The position numbers and the translations under genes are program-made. The notes under the pieces are model-generated. The model had not been told where the DNA came from and did no database searches. It worked only from the letters and a program-made list of their open reading frames with translations. 64,000 bases of DNA from Nocardioides sp. cx-173 (lineage in GTDB: Bacteria > Actinomycetota > Actinomycetes > Propionibacteriales > Nocardioidaceae): the NCBI RefSeq assembly GCF_021117365.1, contig NZ_CP088262.1, positions 1,488,001 to 1,552,000 on the forward strand, in the 5' to 3' direction. Below are positions 52,268-61,023 of this stretch, piece by piece (the first letter of the stretch is position 1; each line of letters starts with the position of its first letter).

Positions 52268-52984
52268 TCACTTGAAGTAGTAGTACCAGTTCGCTTCATA
52301 CCCCTCCTCGAAGCTCTGCCTGCTGTCGACGGGGACGGTGATCTCGTCGCGCCGCAGGTAGTCGAACTCGTCGTGCGCCTTCACGTACGGCCAGTACAGG
52401 TCGGCCCAACGCCGAGCAACGGCAGGCGTGGCCAGCGCCTCCGCCTGCGCCCTGGTGTGGACGAAGACGATCGGCGGACCGGCGAAGCGGTTGGTGCACC
52501 AGAAGCGGTCGCCGAGGTCGAGGGCGGCGACGAAGTCGTCCAGCTCGGCGCCCTGCACCTGGGCGTGGGCGTCGAGCTTGGCGACGGTCTCGAAGTCGCG
52601 GAAGTACCCGAAGATCCCGTCGGGGCCGATCGGGCCTGCGGCCCCGCCCGGCAGCGCGAAGCGGGCGTGCAGGTCGACGTCGGCCATCGACTCGACGAAG
52701 ATCCGCTTCACGGCGTCGTGCTTGTCGCGGTCGGGGGTGTCGAACTCGCCGGTGTGGAAGGCGTCGTGCTGCTCCTTCCGCTCCAGTACGACGAGCAGCC
52801 GCGGCCTGTGCCCCGTGCTGCGGGGGATGGCTAGCGCGTCCACCTTGACCGCGAGGGGGGTGACGCCGAACCGGTCGCGGAAGCGGGCGACGAAGGTGTC
52901 GAAGACCGGGTCGAGGCGCTCGTCGCCGCGACGCAGGCGTTTCACCCACTGGTAGTCGGCGTCGCGCGGCAGGTAGAAGCTCAC
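52268..52984 (-). CDS. hypothetical protein, 238 aa
   Basis: A soluble, acidic 238-aa protein starting [20 protein letters not shown] and ending in an aromatic tail ([10 protein letters not shown]). It has alternating charged helices and strands ([35 protein letters not shown]) but no motif I recognise. The GTG at 52984 lies six bases after TAGGCT, so it is probably leaderless and genuinely expressed. Strong third-position G+C bias supports coding. Confidence 0.7.
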   Translation of the reverse strand: MSFYLPRDADYQWVKRLRRGDERLDPVFDTFVARFRDRFGVTPLAVKVDALAIPRSTGHRPRLLVVLERKEQHDAFHTGEFDTPDRDKHDAVKRIFVESMADVDLHARFALPGGAAGPIGPDGIFGYFRDFETVAKLDAHAQVQGAELDDFVAALDLGDRFWCTNRFAGPPIVFVHTRAQAEALATPAVARRWADLYWPYVKAHDEFDYLRRDEITVPVDSRQSFEEGYEANWYYYFK

Positions 52985-52990
52985 GGCGGC

Positions 52991-52996
52991 AGCCTA
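52991..52996 (-). promoter_or_regulatory. -10 box TAGGCT, leaderless promoter for gene ending at 52268
   Basis: On the minus strand TAGGCT is followed by GCCGCC and the GTG at 52984. Confidence 0.55.
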
Positions 52997-53029
52997 GACA
53001 GGACGCGCGCTCAGGGCAGGCTCCCCTTA

Positions 53030-53044
53030 CTGGAATGAATCCAG
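53030..53044. promoter_or_regulatory. dyad upstream of the Dps gene
   Basis: CTGGAATGAATCCAG has five-base arms around ATGAA in an A+T-rich patch 57 bases before the Dps start. It is a possible operator for a metal or redox regulator; it does not match a Fur or IdeR consensus that I can recognise. Confidence 0.3.
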
Positions 53045-53100
53045 AAAAGAGGGAAGGATGCGGAGCACTGCACCACGTAGGTAGAGAAGAGAGGCGCACC

Positions 53101-53622
53101 ATGACCCAGACCATGCACCCCCAGCACACCGCTCACCCGGCCTTCCAGGCCTCCACCCGGCTCGGCGCCCACCTTCAGCAGCTCCTCGTCGATCTCACCG
53201 ACCTGCACCTGCAGGGCAAGCAGCTGCACTGGAACGTCGTCGGCAAGAACTTCCGCGACACCCACCTGGTCCTGGACGAGGTCGTCGACGCGGCCCGCGA
53301 GTTCTCGGACGTGGTCGCGGAGCGGATGCGCGCCATCTACATCACCCCCGACGCGCGCTCGAAGACCGTCGCCGCGACCACGAGCCTCCCCGACGTCTCG
53401 TCGGAGGAGATCGACACGGCCGACACCGTCGACGCGATCGTGGCCGCCCTCTACGCGACCGCAGGCACGGCCCGCCGGATCCACGACGACGTGGACGCGG
53501 AGGACCCGACCTCGGCCGACATCCTGCACACGATCCTCGAGCGGCTCGAGCAGCTCGCCTGGATGATCGACTCCGAGAACCGCGTCGCCAACGCCAGCAT
53601 CCCCCGCTCGATGCACAAGTGA
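53101..53622 (+). CDS. dps: Dps-type ferritin-like DNA-protection protein
   Basis: A 173-aa four-helix protein. Iron-site residues sit in [42 protein letters not shown], the Dps ferroxidase pattern (H..., D-E). The C-terminal helix is [16 protein letters not shown]. Dps oxidises and stores iron using peroxide and may coat DNA. The ATG at 53101 is chosen for GAGAGG just upstream; an in-frame ATG at 53035 would add an unconserved tail. The 116-base upstream region holds a small dyad. Confidence 0.9.
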   Translation: MTQTMHPQHTAHPAFQASTRLGAHLQQLLVDLTDLHLQGKQLHWNVVGKNFRDTHLVLDEVVDAAREFSDVVAERMRAIYITPDARSKTVAATTSLPDVSSEEIDTADTVDAIVAALYATAGTARRIHDDVDAEDPTSADILHTILERLEQLAWMIDSENRVANASIPRSMHK

Positions 53623-53683
53623 CCCTGGCCTGAGTCCGGCCACCTGAGCACCGCCGCCCCTGGTCCGCCGAGGGCGGCGGCAC

Positions 53684-53689
53684 TAGCGT
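53684..53689 (+). promoter_or_regulatory. -10 box TAGCGT, leaderless promoter for folate pair
   Basis: TAGCGT, six bases (GGCCAC), then the GTG at 53696. It would drive both the cyclodeaminase-like gene and fhs. Confidence 0.55.
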
Positions 53690-53695
53690 GGCCAC

Positions 53696-54256
53696 GTGGT
53701 GCACGACGCTCAGCCGGACACCGGGACGGTCACCGACCTCCTGGACCGCCTCGCCGCCCGGACCCCGACCCCGGCCGGGGGTTCGGTCGCGGCGCTGTGC
53801 ACCGCCCAGGCCGCGGCGCTGGTGGCGATGGTGGCCCGCTACTGCGAGCTCCCGGACCTCGTCGAGCGGGCGGACCGGCTGGTCGTCCGTTCGCAGCAGC
53901 TGATGGTCGACGACGAGCGAGCCTTCGCCGCCGTGGCCGAGGCCTGGGCGCGCCCCCGCGGCGTTCCCAGCGAGGACGAGCAGCGGCGCGCCGTGGTGAG
54001 TACGGCGCTGCTGGGCGCGTCCGAGCCGCAGGCGCAGGTCGTGGAGACCGCGGTCGAGGTGCTGGTCCTGATCGACCGGCTGCGGCCCGCGGCCAAGGCC
54101 GGCCTGCTCGCCGATCTGGTCGCGGCGGGCGAGGTGGCCAGGGCCGGGTGCGCCATCGCGCGGATGAACGTCGGCTCCAACCTGCGCGGACTGCCGGAGT
54201 CCGACGACCGTTCGCGACTGCTGCGGCGCATGGGCGTCACCAAGGAGAGGGACTGA
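53696..54256 (+). CDS. cyclodeaminase/cyclohydrolase family protein (FchA-like)
   Basis: A 186-aa all-helical protein of the formiminotransferase-cyclodeaminase C-domain family. The family start TVTDLLDRLAARTPTPAGGSVAALCTAQAAALVAMVA is clear. FchA members act as methenyl-tetrahydrofolate cyclohydrolases. It ends directly against fhs (TGA then GTG with no gap), so it most likely interconverts methenyl- and 10-formyl-tetrahydrofolate for the ligase. A second in-frame GTG follows the first at 53699. Confidence 0.85.
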   Translation: MVHDAQPDTGTVTDLLDRLAARTPTPAGGSVAALCTAQAAALVAMVARYCELPDLVERADRLVVRSQQLMVDDERAFAAVAEAWARPRGVPSEDEQRRAVVSTALLGASEPQAQVVETAVEVLVLIDRLRPAAKAGLLADLVAAGEVARAGCAIARMNVGSNLRGLPESDDRSRLLRRMGVTKERD

Positions 54257-55936
54257 GTGCTGTCGGACATCGAGATCGCGAACGCCGCCGAGCTGCAGCC
54301 CATCGCCCAGGTTGCCCGAGAGCGGCTGGGGATCGACCCGGTCCACCTGGTGCCGTACGGACATCACAAGGCGAAGGTGGACCTGGGCTACCTGCGGTCC
54401 CTCGAGGAGCGCCCGGCCGGCAAGCTGATCCTGATGACGGCCCTGTCGCCGACGCCGGCGGGGGAGGGCAAGACGACCACCACGGTCGGGCTGGCCGATG
54501 CGCTGAGCGGGCTGGGGCTCAACGCGATGGCCTGCCTGCGCGAGCCGTCGATGGGCCCGGTCTTCGGCATGAAGGGCGGTGCCGCCGGCGGCGGCTGGGC
54601 CCAGGTGGTGCCGATGAGCGACATCAACCTGCACTTCACCGGTGACTTCGCCGCGATCGCGGCCGCCAACCACCTGCTGGCCGCGCTGATCGACAACCAC
54701 CTCCACCACGGCAACGCGCTCGGCATCGACGTCCGGTCGGTGGACTGGAAGCGCGTGCTGGACCTCAACGACCGCGCGCTGCGCGAGGTCGTGGTCGGCC
54801 TCGGCGGTCCGGCCAACGGCTACCCGCGCGAGGACGGTTTCGACATCGTGGTGGCCTCCGAGCTGATGGCGATCTTCTGCCTCACCGAGTCGTGGGCCGA
54901 CCTCAAGCGCCGGATCGGCGACATCGTGGTCGCCCACACCCGGGACAAGAGGCCGGTGACGGCGCGCGACCTCGATGCCCACGGGGCCATGGCGGTCCTG
55001 CTGCGCGACGCGCTCGCGCCCAACCTGGTGCAGACCCTCGAGCACACCCCGGCGTTCGTGCACGGCGGACCGTTCGCCAACATCGCGCACGGCTGCAGCT
55101 CGGTCGTCGCCACCCGCGCGGCGCTGCGGCTGGCCGACTACGTCGTCACGGAGGCCGGCTTCGGGGCCGACCTCGGTGCGGAGAAGTTCGTCGACATCAA
55201 GTGCCGCAAGTCCGGGCTCCGCCCCGACGCCGCGGTGGTCGTGGCTACCGTGCGCGCGCTGAAGTTCCACGGCGGCGTCGAGGTGGCCGACCTGGAGCGC
55301 GAGGACCTCAGCGCCGTCGAGCGCGGCATGGAGAATCTCGAGCGGCACCTGCGCAACGTGCGCGAGGTCTACGGGATCCCCTGCGTGGTCGCCCTCAACC
55401 GCTTCCCCTCCGACACCGACGCGGAGGTCGCCAGGGTCGTCGAGCTGGTCGACGCGGTGGGGGTCGCGGCCTACCCCGCCACCCACTTCGTCGACGGCGG
55501 CGCCGGGGCCACCGACCTGGCCAAGGGGGTGCTCGACCTGCTCGACGGCTCCGACCCGTCGACGTTCTCCTTCACCTATCCCGACGACCTCCCGCTGCGG
55601 GAGAAGGTGGAGACGCTCGCCCACCGGCTCTACGGCGCCTCGAGCGTGACCTGGGACGGCAAGGCCAAACGGCGCCTCGACCGGCTCCAGGCCGAGGGGT
55701 ACGGCGGACTGCCGGTCTGCGTCGCCAAGACGCAGTACTCGTTCTCGACCGACCCGACCCTGCGTGGAGCGCCCACCGGTCACGACCTGCACGTGCGCGA
55801 GGTGCGGCTCTCGGCCGGCGCCGGCTTCGTGGTGCTCGTGTGCGGGGACGTGATGACGATGCCCGGCCTGCCGCCGACCCCCGCCGCCTCCCGGATCGAC
55901 CTGCTCGACGACGGCACGATCGTGGGCCTGTCCTGA
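54257..55936 (+). CDS. fhs: formate--tetrahydrofolate ligase
   Basis: A 559-aa cytoplasmic enzyme making 10-formyl-tetrahydrofolate from formate, ATP and tetrahydrofolate. The P-loop is [18 protein letters not shown], followed by [48 protein letters not shown] and [19 protein letters not shown], all hallmark segments, at normal length. The GTG abuts the previous stop. With the FchA-like protein it allows formate to enter the folate one-carbon pool without a FolD cyclohydrolase. Confidence 0.97.
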   Translation: MLSDIEIANAAELQPIAQVARERLGIDPVHLVPYGHHKAKVDLGYLRSLEERPAGKLILMTALSPTPAGEGKTTTTVGLADALSGLGLNAMACLREPSMGPVFGMKGGAAGGGWAQVVPMSDINLHFTGDFAAIAAANHLLAALIDNHLHHGNALGIDVRSVDWKRVLDLNDRALREVVVGLGGPANGYPREDGFDIVVASELMAIFCLTESWADLKRRIGDIVVAHTRDKRPVTARDLDAHGAMAVLLRDALAPNLVQTLEHTPAFVHGGPFANIAHGCSSVVATRAALRLADYVVTEAGFGADLGAEKFVDIKCRKSGLRPDAAVVVATVRALKFHGGVEVADLEREDLSAVERGMENLERHLRNVREVYGIPCVVALNRFPSDTDAEVARVVELVDAVGVAAYPATHFVDGGAGATDLAKGVLDLLDGSDPSTFSFTYPDDLPLREKVETLAHRLYGASSVTWDGKAKRRLDRLQAEGYGGLPVCVAKTQYSFSTDPTLRGAPTGHDLHVREVRLSAGAGFVVLVCGDVMTMPGLPPTPAASRIDLLDDGTIVGLS

Positions 55937-55941
55937 CCCGG

Positions 55942-57105
55942 GTGAGGTACGTGGCGTTCTACCCGCCGACGGGATTCCGGGACCGTCGCTGGATCGCGGA
56001 CGACGCCTGCGACGCGCTGGTGAGGAGTGGACGCCGCGTGGCCGAGGCCTACAGCGAGGCGGTGCTGGGCCTCTCGCTCACGGGCTATGCCTCGGAGGTG
56101 CGCGTGTTCGTGGGCTCGGCGCCCGAGGGTCAGCAGAGCGTGAGCGTCGAGGTCCACCTGGACTTCTCCGAGGGCTACGAGTCGGCGCGGGCCCTGGTGC
56201 CGGCCTCGCTCGCCACTCTCAGCGCCGAGAGTCGGGCCGAGGTGGCACTGCAGATCTTGCACGGCGTGATGGTGGCGTTCGCGCCCCACCGAGGTTGGTC
56301 ACTCGACGACCTGGACCGGGCCGCCCAGCAGGTGCGGGAGTCCGGCCACGAGTTCCTCTGGCACAGCGCCTGGAAGGCCAGCCCTGACCGGCGCCGAGAG
56401 GCACGAGGGACGTTCTGGCTGCAGGACGACGCCTTCGGACGTGCGGTGATCGAGGTCCGAGAGCGGGGAGTGGAGGGGGCGAGCGTGCTGCGCTCGCCCG
56501 AGGCGCCGGCGTACTGCACCTCAGCGGGCTTCGTGCGCAGCACCAAGACGCTGCGCTGGGTGGGGCAGGAGCTCACCATGGTGCCCTCGATCGACAGCCT
56601 CGAAGGTCGCACCACCGAGCTGAGGTGGACGCCACGCACGGCGTCGTCGGACGCGCCGCTCGGCCGGACCCGGGCCGAAGGGGCGCCGCCGGAGTCGCTG
56701 CCGGCGGTCGAGATTACGGCAGAGGGGTGGGTGCCCGACCGCGCCGAGATCCGCTTCATCGGCGGAGGGCCTACCAACGACGTGCCGGGCCGCTACCTCA
56801 ACAACCTCAGGCACCACCTCCACCGACTGGAGGAGGACGGCTTGGCGTGGTGGTCCCAGGCGAACCGCAACCTGCTCGAGATCACCTACTCCATCACCGA
56901 CAGCGCCAGGGGCGTCCGGGTCCGTCGCCTCCACGACCGCACCACCGCGGTGATCCTCCGCCCGCTCGACTCGCTCGGGCAGCCCCACCCGGAGCGGCTC
57001 GCGCTCGAGGATGCCTGCGCTCTCGTCGCGGCGGTGTCGAAACGGATGGATCTGGAGGACCCGCCCGAGGTCGGGGCCACCTCGTGGAAGCCCGCCTGGG
57101 GCTAG
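55942..57105 (+). CDS. hypothetical protein, 387 aa
   Basis: A soluble 387-aa protein beginning with a GTG (MRYVAFYPPTGFRDRRWIADDACDALV) five bases after the fhs stop. Two similar-sized halves are suggested: one with FVGSAPEGQQSVSVEVHLDFSEGYESA and one with EITAEGWVPDRAEIRFIGGG. No enzymatic motif, signal peptide or membrane segment is visible. Codon bias supports coding throughout. Proximity to fhs suggests readthrough, but a one-carbon role is not implied by the sequence. Confidence 0.7.
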   Translation: MRYVAFYPPTGFRDRRWIADDACDALVRSGRRVAEAYSEAVLGLSLTGYASEVRVFVGSAPEGQQSVSVEVHLDFSEGYESARALVPASLATLSAESRAEVALQILHGVMVAFAPHRGWSLDDLDRAAQQVRESGHEFLWHSAWKASPDRRREARGTFWLQDDAFGRAVIEVRERGVEGASVLRSPEAPAYCTSAGFVRSTKTLRWVGQELTMVPSIDSLEGRTTELRWTPRTASSDAPLGRTRAEGAPPESLPAVEITAEGWVPDRAEIRFIGGGPTNDVPGRYLNNLRHHLHRLEEDGLAWWSQANRNLLEITYSITDSARGVRVRRLHDRTTAVILRPLDSLGQPHPERLALEDACALVAAVSKRMDLEDPPEVGATSWKPAWG

Positions 57106-57115
57106 GCGCCGCGGC

Positions 57116-58759
57116 TCAGCAGGTGGCGGAGTAGGCGCTCTTGCCCAGCACCTTCCCTGTCCTGGCCTGCCTGCCCGTCTTGAGCGACCAGGCACGCACC
57201 CAGTCGACGGAGAACTGGCTGCCGTTGTGCTCCGTGGCGTCGTCCGCGCCGACCAGGCTCATCCGGGGCACCAGTGCCTTGCCGGCGAGCGCGTTCCGCT
57301 TCACCGTCGCGAAGGCCTTGCCGTCGAAGAACCAGGTGATGTGGTCCTTGGCCACCTCGACCGCGAACGCGTGCACGCCGCTCGCGGCCGGCGTCGAGGT
57401 CTTCGTGTGCCTCCACTGCGCCTTGGCCCGCGCGGAGCGCACCCCCACGGAGTACGACCTGGAGCCGATCTCCATGTCGGCGACCTGGATCGCCTCGGGT
57501 GAGCACGCGACGGCCGCAGCGCCCTGGGGGACCAGCTCCAGCCGCATCCGGTAGTTGCGCGCCCCGTCCTCGAAGACGTTCTGCCAGGCGCTGAACTCCC
57601 AGCGGCCGTAGGTCTGGGCGTTGCCGCTCACCGTGGCCGACGTGGTGCCGCGGTCACCCTCGCCCTTGAGGATCAGCCGGCTCTGGAAGGCCAGCGCGCC
57701 GTTGAAGACGGAGGCCCGCCCGCTGCCGCTCGACGCATCCAGCCACCTCCCCTTGAGCACCTGGCCTCGGAAGGGCGCCGAGGTGAGCGACTCGCCGAAC
57801 TCCCACGCCCAGTCGTAGCGCGGCGTGTGCCAGCCCCAGCTGGAGCTCGCGACGCCGTAGCGGCTCGAGTCGGGCGCGGTCGCGGCGCGGACGCGAGCCG
57901 CGCGGTCCGGACCGTCGTCCTCTCGGATGGGGAGGTCGGAGGAAGCGAACCGCACGTACGTCGGCCACGAGGGCGTCCAGCCGATCCTGTGCCCGCCCGC
58001 GGTGACGTCCTCGGCCCGGGCGCGCAGCACGCGCTCGCCGGCGGGTGCCGCGGTGAGGGGGAAGAGCGCGATGCCGGCAGCGTCGGCCTTGCGGGTGGCC
58101 ACGGTGCGCCACTGGTTGCCGTTGACGCGCTCCTGCAGCGTGATGACCCGTCCGGCGAACGTCGGGGGCTCGAGGCGGCGAGCCGGGTAGAGGTCCGCGG
58201 CGGAGTCGACCTCCACGGTGTAGGGGAGGGCGGGCGGCACGGTCACGAACTGGTCCTTCTCGTCCTGCCCGTTGACCGACAGCGACACCGCCTGCGGCTT
58301 GGCGTAGAAGAGGTGCGGCGCGGTCACCATGCCGCCGCCCGCCACGCGGTACCTGATCTTGAACATCGACGGCGCCGGGAAGCGGAACTTGAAGGCCCCC
58401 GACGCGCTCGTCCTCGCCTTGCCGTTCTTGACGTCGGTCCACTTGTCGCCCGGCCGGTTCATGTGGAACTGCAGGCGGATCGCCCGCCGCCCGGGCTTGG
58501 GCAGCCTGCCCTGGAAGGTTACCGCCTGTCCGGCCACGTGCACCGCGGGGGAGACGGTGAGCGTGCCGACGGCGCGCTCGGACGTCGAGGCGGCGGGTGC
58601 GGCGGCGGGTGCGGGGGTCGCGGTCGCGCTGGAGGTGGCCGTGACCGTCGCGAGCGCGCAGACCGTCAGCGTCAGGGCGAGCCCGGCGGCCCGCGCGCGG
58701 CGCAGGCGACCGCCTAGCGGTGTCTGGCTCGACGGCGGGGTGGGTGGGTGTGTGGCCAC
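57116..58759 (-). CDS. secreted GH16-like (concanavalin-type fold) protein
   Basis: A 547-aa exported protein. After a basic N-terminus comes a signal segment (AAGLALTLTVCALATVTATSSATA), an Ala/Pro linker, two Ig-like beta domains (about 60-290) and a C-terminal GH16-like jelly roll: YGRWEFSAWQNVFEDGARNYRMRLELVP and HAFAVEVAKDHITWFFDGKAFATVKR. The usual ExDxxE catalytic string is represented by QVADME, lacking the nucleophile Glu and the Asp, so it is probably a carbohydrate-binding non-enzyme. The GTG at 58759 is favoured for the GGAG seven bases upstream; an ATG lies further out. Confidence 0.7.
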   Translation of the reverse strand: MATHPPTPPSSQTPLGGRLRRARAAGLALTLTVCALATVTATSSATATPAPAAAPAASTSERAVGTLTVSPAVHVAGQAVTFQGRLPKPGRRAIRLQFHMNRPGDKWTDVKNGKARTSASGAFKFRFPAPSMFKIRYRVAGGGMVTAPHLFYAKPQAVSLSVNGQDEKDQFVTVPPALPYTVEVDSAADLYPARRLEPPTFAGRVITLQERVNGNQWRTVATRKADAAGIALFPLTAAPAGERVLRARAEDVTAGGHRIGWTPSWPTYVRFASSDLPIREDDGPDRAARVRAATAPDSSRYGVASSSWGWHTPRYDWAWEFGESLTSAPFRGQVLKGRWLDASSGSGRASVFNGALAFQSRLILKGEGDRGTTSATVSGNAQTYGRWEFSAWQNVFEDGARNYRMRLELVPQGAAAVACSPEAIQVADMEIGSRSYSVGVRSARAKAQWRHTKTSTPAASGVHAFAVEVAKDHITWFFDGKAFATVKRNALAGKALVPRMSLVGADDATEHNGSQFSVDWVRAWSLKTGRQARTGKVLGKSAYSATC

Positions 58760-58857
58760 GGTGCGCTCCGCGAGGTGGGTGTGGGGTGTGCCCTGCAGTA
58801 CCACCATGATCACCCCGCGTCCCGGTCACGGGAGGGGTTTCAGGCAAACGCCGGCAC

Positions 58858-59436
58858 CTAGCCCCGACTCCTGCCGTCGGCCAGCATCGGCGGGCACTCG
58901 CCGCCGGGGCTCGTGGAGAGCTCGTAGTGCCACATCTCGTTGGCGAAGGTCTGGCACAGGCCGTAGCGGGACCCGTGCTGGCTCAGCCAGCTGAGGGCGT
59001 CGGTCGGTCCGAGGTCGACGGCGTCGCCGGTGACGTGCGCCGACGTGTCCGGCGTGGCGACATAGCGTCGTGCCTCCTCGTCGCTGCCGTAGGTGGCGAC
59101 GGCCTCGTCGTAGAGGCGCTGCTGGTGCTCACGGCTGCGCCAGCCGCTGGTGACGACCATCGGCACCCCCGCGCGGCGCGCGTCGCGCGCGGCCGTCACG
59201 ACCGCCTCGCGCAGATCGGGGTCCAGACGCGCGACGCCGGCCCGGCTGGTGTCGAACGCGCCGGCCTCACCGTCCGTGGCGGGGAGGTCGCCGGCCGGCG
59301 CCGGGGGTACGTCGCTCGACCCGGACGGGGCGGACCGGTCGCCCGCCTCCCCGTCGCCGCCGCCACAGGCCAGCGTGACGACGGCGACGAGCAGCAGGAC
59401 GCCGATGAGCAGGGAACGTGAGCGCTGGTAGGTCAT
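58858..59436 (-). CDS. M15 family D-Ala-D-Ala carboxypeptidase-like lipoprotein
   Basis: A 192-aa exported zinc peptidase. The signal LLIGVLLLVAVVTLACGGG gives a lipobox-like TLAC, followed by an acidic Ser/Pro linker and the VanY-type domain: TSGWRSREHQQRLYDEAV, the zinc motif SAHVTGDAVDLGP (HxxxxxxD) and NEMWHYEL (E, WHxE zinc ligand). It would trim D-Ala-D-Ala peptide stems in the cell wall. The ATG at 59436 gives the complete signal. Confidence 0.88.
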   Translation of the reverse strand: MTYQRSRSLLIGVLLLVAVVTLACGGGDGEAGDRSAPSGSSDVPPAPAGDLPATDGEAGAFDTSRAGVARLDPDLREAVVTAARDARRAGVPMVVTSGWRSREHQQRLYDEAVATYGSDEEARRYVATPDTSAHVTGDAVDLGPTDALSWLSQHGSRYGLCQTFANEMWHYELSTSPGGECPPMLADGRSRG

Positions 59437-59496
59437 GGCGTCGACGCTTCCAGCCGGGCCCGGCCCGGACCTCCCTCGCAGGTACCGCCGTGCCGC

Positions 59497-59523
59497 CCCG
59501 GAGGCCCTCCTGGCTCCTCCGGG
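59497..59523 (-). terminator. hairpin after the serine hydrolase gene
   Basis: CCCGGAGG (59497-59504) pairs with CCTCCGGG (59516-59523) around an 11-base loop, 17 bases beyond the hydrolase stop in its direction of transcription. No T-run follows. Confidence 0.45.
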
Positions 59524-59539
59524 CGGCTACCCCGACAGG

Positions 59540-60937
59540 TCAGACCCGCCGGTGCGCCCGGCCCCCGAAGTGCATGTACGTCGGCCGGCCACCGACCTCG
59601 TCGGGGTTGAAGAACGCCGCGAGCAGGTCGGCGTCGGCGATCGGCAGCTTGAGCAGGAACGAGTCGTCGCGGACGACCGGCACGAGGGGCAGGTCGATCA
59701 TCGGCGGCCAGCCCTGGTCCTGCGCGACCCCGTGCGACGGCGTCACCGTGGCGAGCAGGTGTCCTTCGTCGCTCGCGCGGATCTCAAAGGTCAGGCCCTC
59801 GCGGTGGTAGCTGCCGGTGTAGCGGTCGGGGTCGGTCACCGCGACGTCCTCGAGCGCGGCCGGGTCGGGTCGCGGGCCGACGCCGAGGCGCCGGCCGTAG
59901 AGCCAGTCGGCCAGCTCGCGGTAGAGGTTCAGCGCGCTCTCCACGTTGGTCTGCAGGCAGAAGCCGAACCGCTCTTCGGGGTTCACGCGCATGAAGGCGT
60001 TCTGCCCGATGGAGTTGCCGTCGTGGCCGACCACGGAGACCTCGCCCCAGTGGTCGAGGATCCAGCCGAGCCCCCAGCCCTGCCCGAGCACGGTGTCGTC
60101 GACCAGGGCGACCTGCTGCTCGAGCATGCTGGCGGCCAGGCCGGCGTCCAGGAGCCGGGTGCCGTCGGGGGCGACGCCGCCGTCCAGGTGCAGCTGCGTG
60201 AACTTGAGTACGTCGCCCGCCGACGCCACCAACGCGCTGCCCATCGGGGCGAACGCCCGCCACAGGCCCCAGGTCGGGCTGACCACCAGCGTGGCCGGGT
60301 CCTCCGGGTCGGGGACGTGCCCCACCGAGACGGGATGCACGATCGCCTCGTCGGCGAAGCAGACGCTGTGCTGCAGTCCCAGGGGAGTGAAGATCCGCTC
60401 ACGGAGCGCCTCCTCGAACGGCGTGCCCATGAGGACCTCGACCACGCGGCCGAGGATCGAGTAGCCGCTGTTGCTGTAGCTCCAGATCAGCCCCGGGGGA
60501 GCGATCTGCGGCAGGTCGGCGCAGCCGGCGACGTACTTCGCCAGCGCGTCGTCGCCGCGGCCGGTGTCGGTGAAGTGGTCCCCGTCGAAGCCGCTGGTGT
60601 GGGTCAGTAGGTCGCGCGCGGTGACGGTGTCGCGAGCGTGGTGGTCGGCGACCTCGAAGTCGGGCAGATAGGTCCGGATCGGGGTGTCCAGGTCGAGCTT
60701 GCCCTCGTCGACGAGCATCATCACCAGGGTCGCGGTGTAGAGCTTGCCGATCGAGCCGGGCAGGAAGAGGGCGTCGGTGGTGGTGGGTGCCCCCGTCCTC
60801 AGGCTGAGGACGCCGGCGGCGACCTCGGTGACGGCGTCGCCGTCGAGGACGGCCAGCTGGGCGCCCGGGACGTCGTGCTTGCGGATGAGCTCGCCGAGCT
60901 TCTGCTCGAGCTCCTGGTGCGTGAACGTGGCGGACAT
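59540..60937 (-). CDS. beta-lactamase-family serine hydrolase
   Basis: A 465-aa class C beta-lactamase/esterase-fold protein without a signal peptide. The nucleophile motif SxxK is LPGSIGKLYTA (about 78), the second motif is YSNSGYSILG, and the third region includes VVGHDGNSIG (HxG). A C-terminal beta domain follows (about 350-465). It is more likely an esterase or peptidase than a resistance enzyme, because it appears cytoplasmic. The ATG at 60937 has GAGGAG upstream. It is divergent from the TetR gene at 61024, with two identical operators between them. Confidence 0.87.
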   Translation of the reverse strand: MSATFTHQELEQKLGELIRKHDVPGAQLAVLDGDAVTEVAAGVLSLRTGAPTTTDALFLPGSIGKLYTATLVMMLVDEGKLDLDTPIRTYLPDFEVADHHARDTVTARDLLTHTSGFDGDHFTDTGRGDDALAKYVAGCADLPQIAPPGLIWSYSNSGYSILGRVVEVLMGTPFEEALRERIFTPLGLQHSVCFADEAIVHPVSVGHVPDPEDPATLVVSPTWGLWRAFAPMGSALVASAGDVLKFTQLHLDGGVAPDGTRLLDAGLAASMLEQQVALVDDTVLGQGWGLGWILDHWGEVSVVGHDGNSIGQNAFMRVNPEERFGFCLQTNVESALNLYRELADWLYGRRLGVGPRPDPAALEDVAVTDPDRYTGSYHREGLTFEIRASDEGHLLATVTPSHGVAQDQGWPPMIDLPLVPVVRDDSFLLKLPIADADLLAAFFNPDEVGGRPTYMHFGGRAHRRV

Positions 60938-60956
60938 GGGGACTCCTCGGTGGGTT

Positions 60957-60995
60957 ACCTACACTGTAGGTCTCACCATACCTACACTGTAGGTA
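60957..60995. promoter_or_regulatory. twin TetR operators
   Basis: The 15-base dyad ACCTACACTGTAGGT occurs twice, at 60957-60971 and 60980-60994, with centres 23 bases apart. The second is extended to 17 bases by flanking T and A. Both lie between the divergent serine hydrolase and TetR starts, ideal for repression of both. Confidence 0.8.
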
Positions 60996-61011
60996 CTCCT
61001 GTCAATGGCGA

Positions 61012-61017
61012 TATGCT
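61012..61017 (+). promoter_or_regulatory. -10 box TATGCT, leaderless promoter for TetR gene
   Basis: TATGCT, six bases (CCCCCG), then the GTG at 61024. The second operator ends 17 bases upstream, covering the -35 region, so autorepression is likely. Confidence 0.6.
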
Positions 61018-61023
61018 CCCCCG

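Noticed and set aside
59540..60937. Antibiotic-resistance beta-lactamase
   Set aside because: No signal peptide and the motif set fits the broad esterase/peptidase group of class C fold proteins; resistance cannot be claimed.
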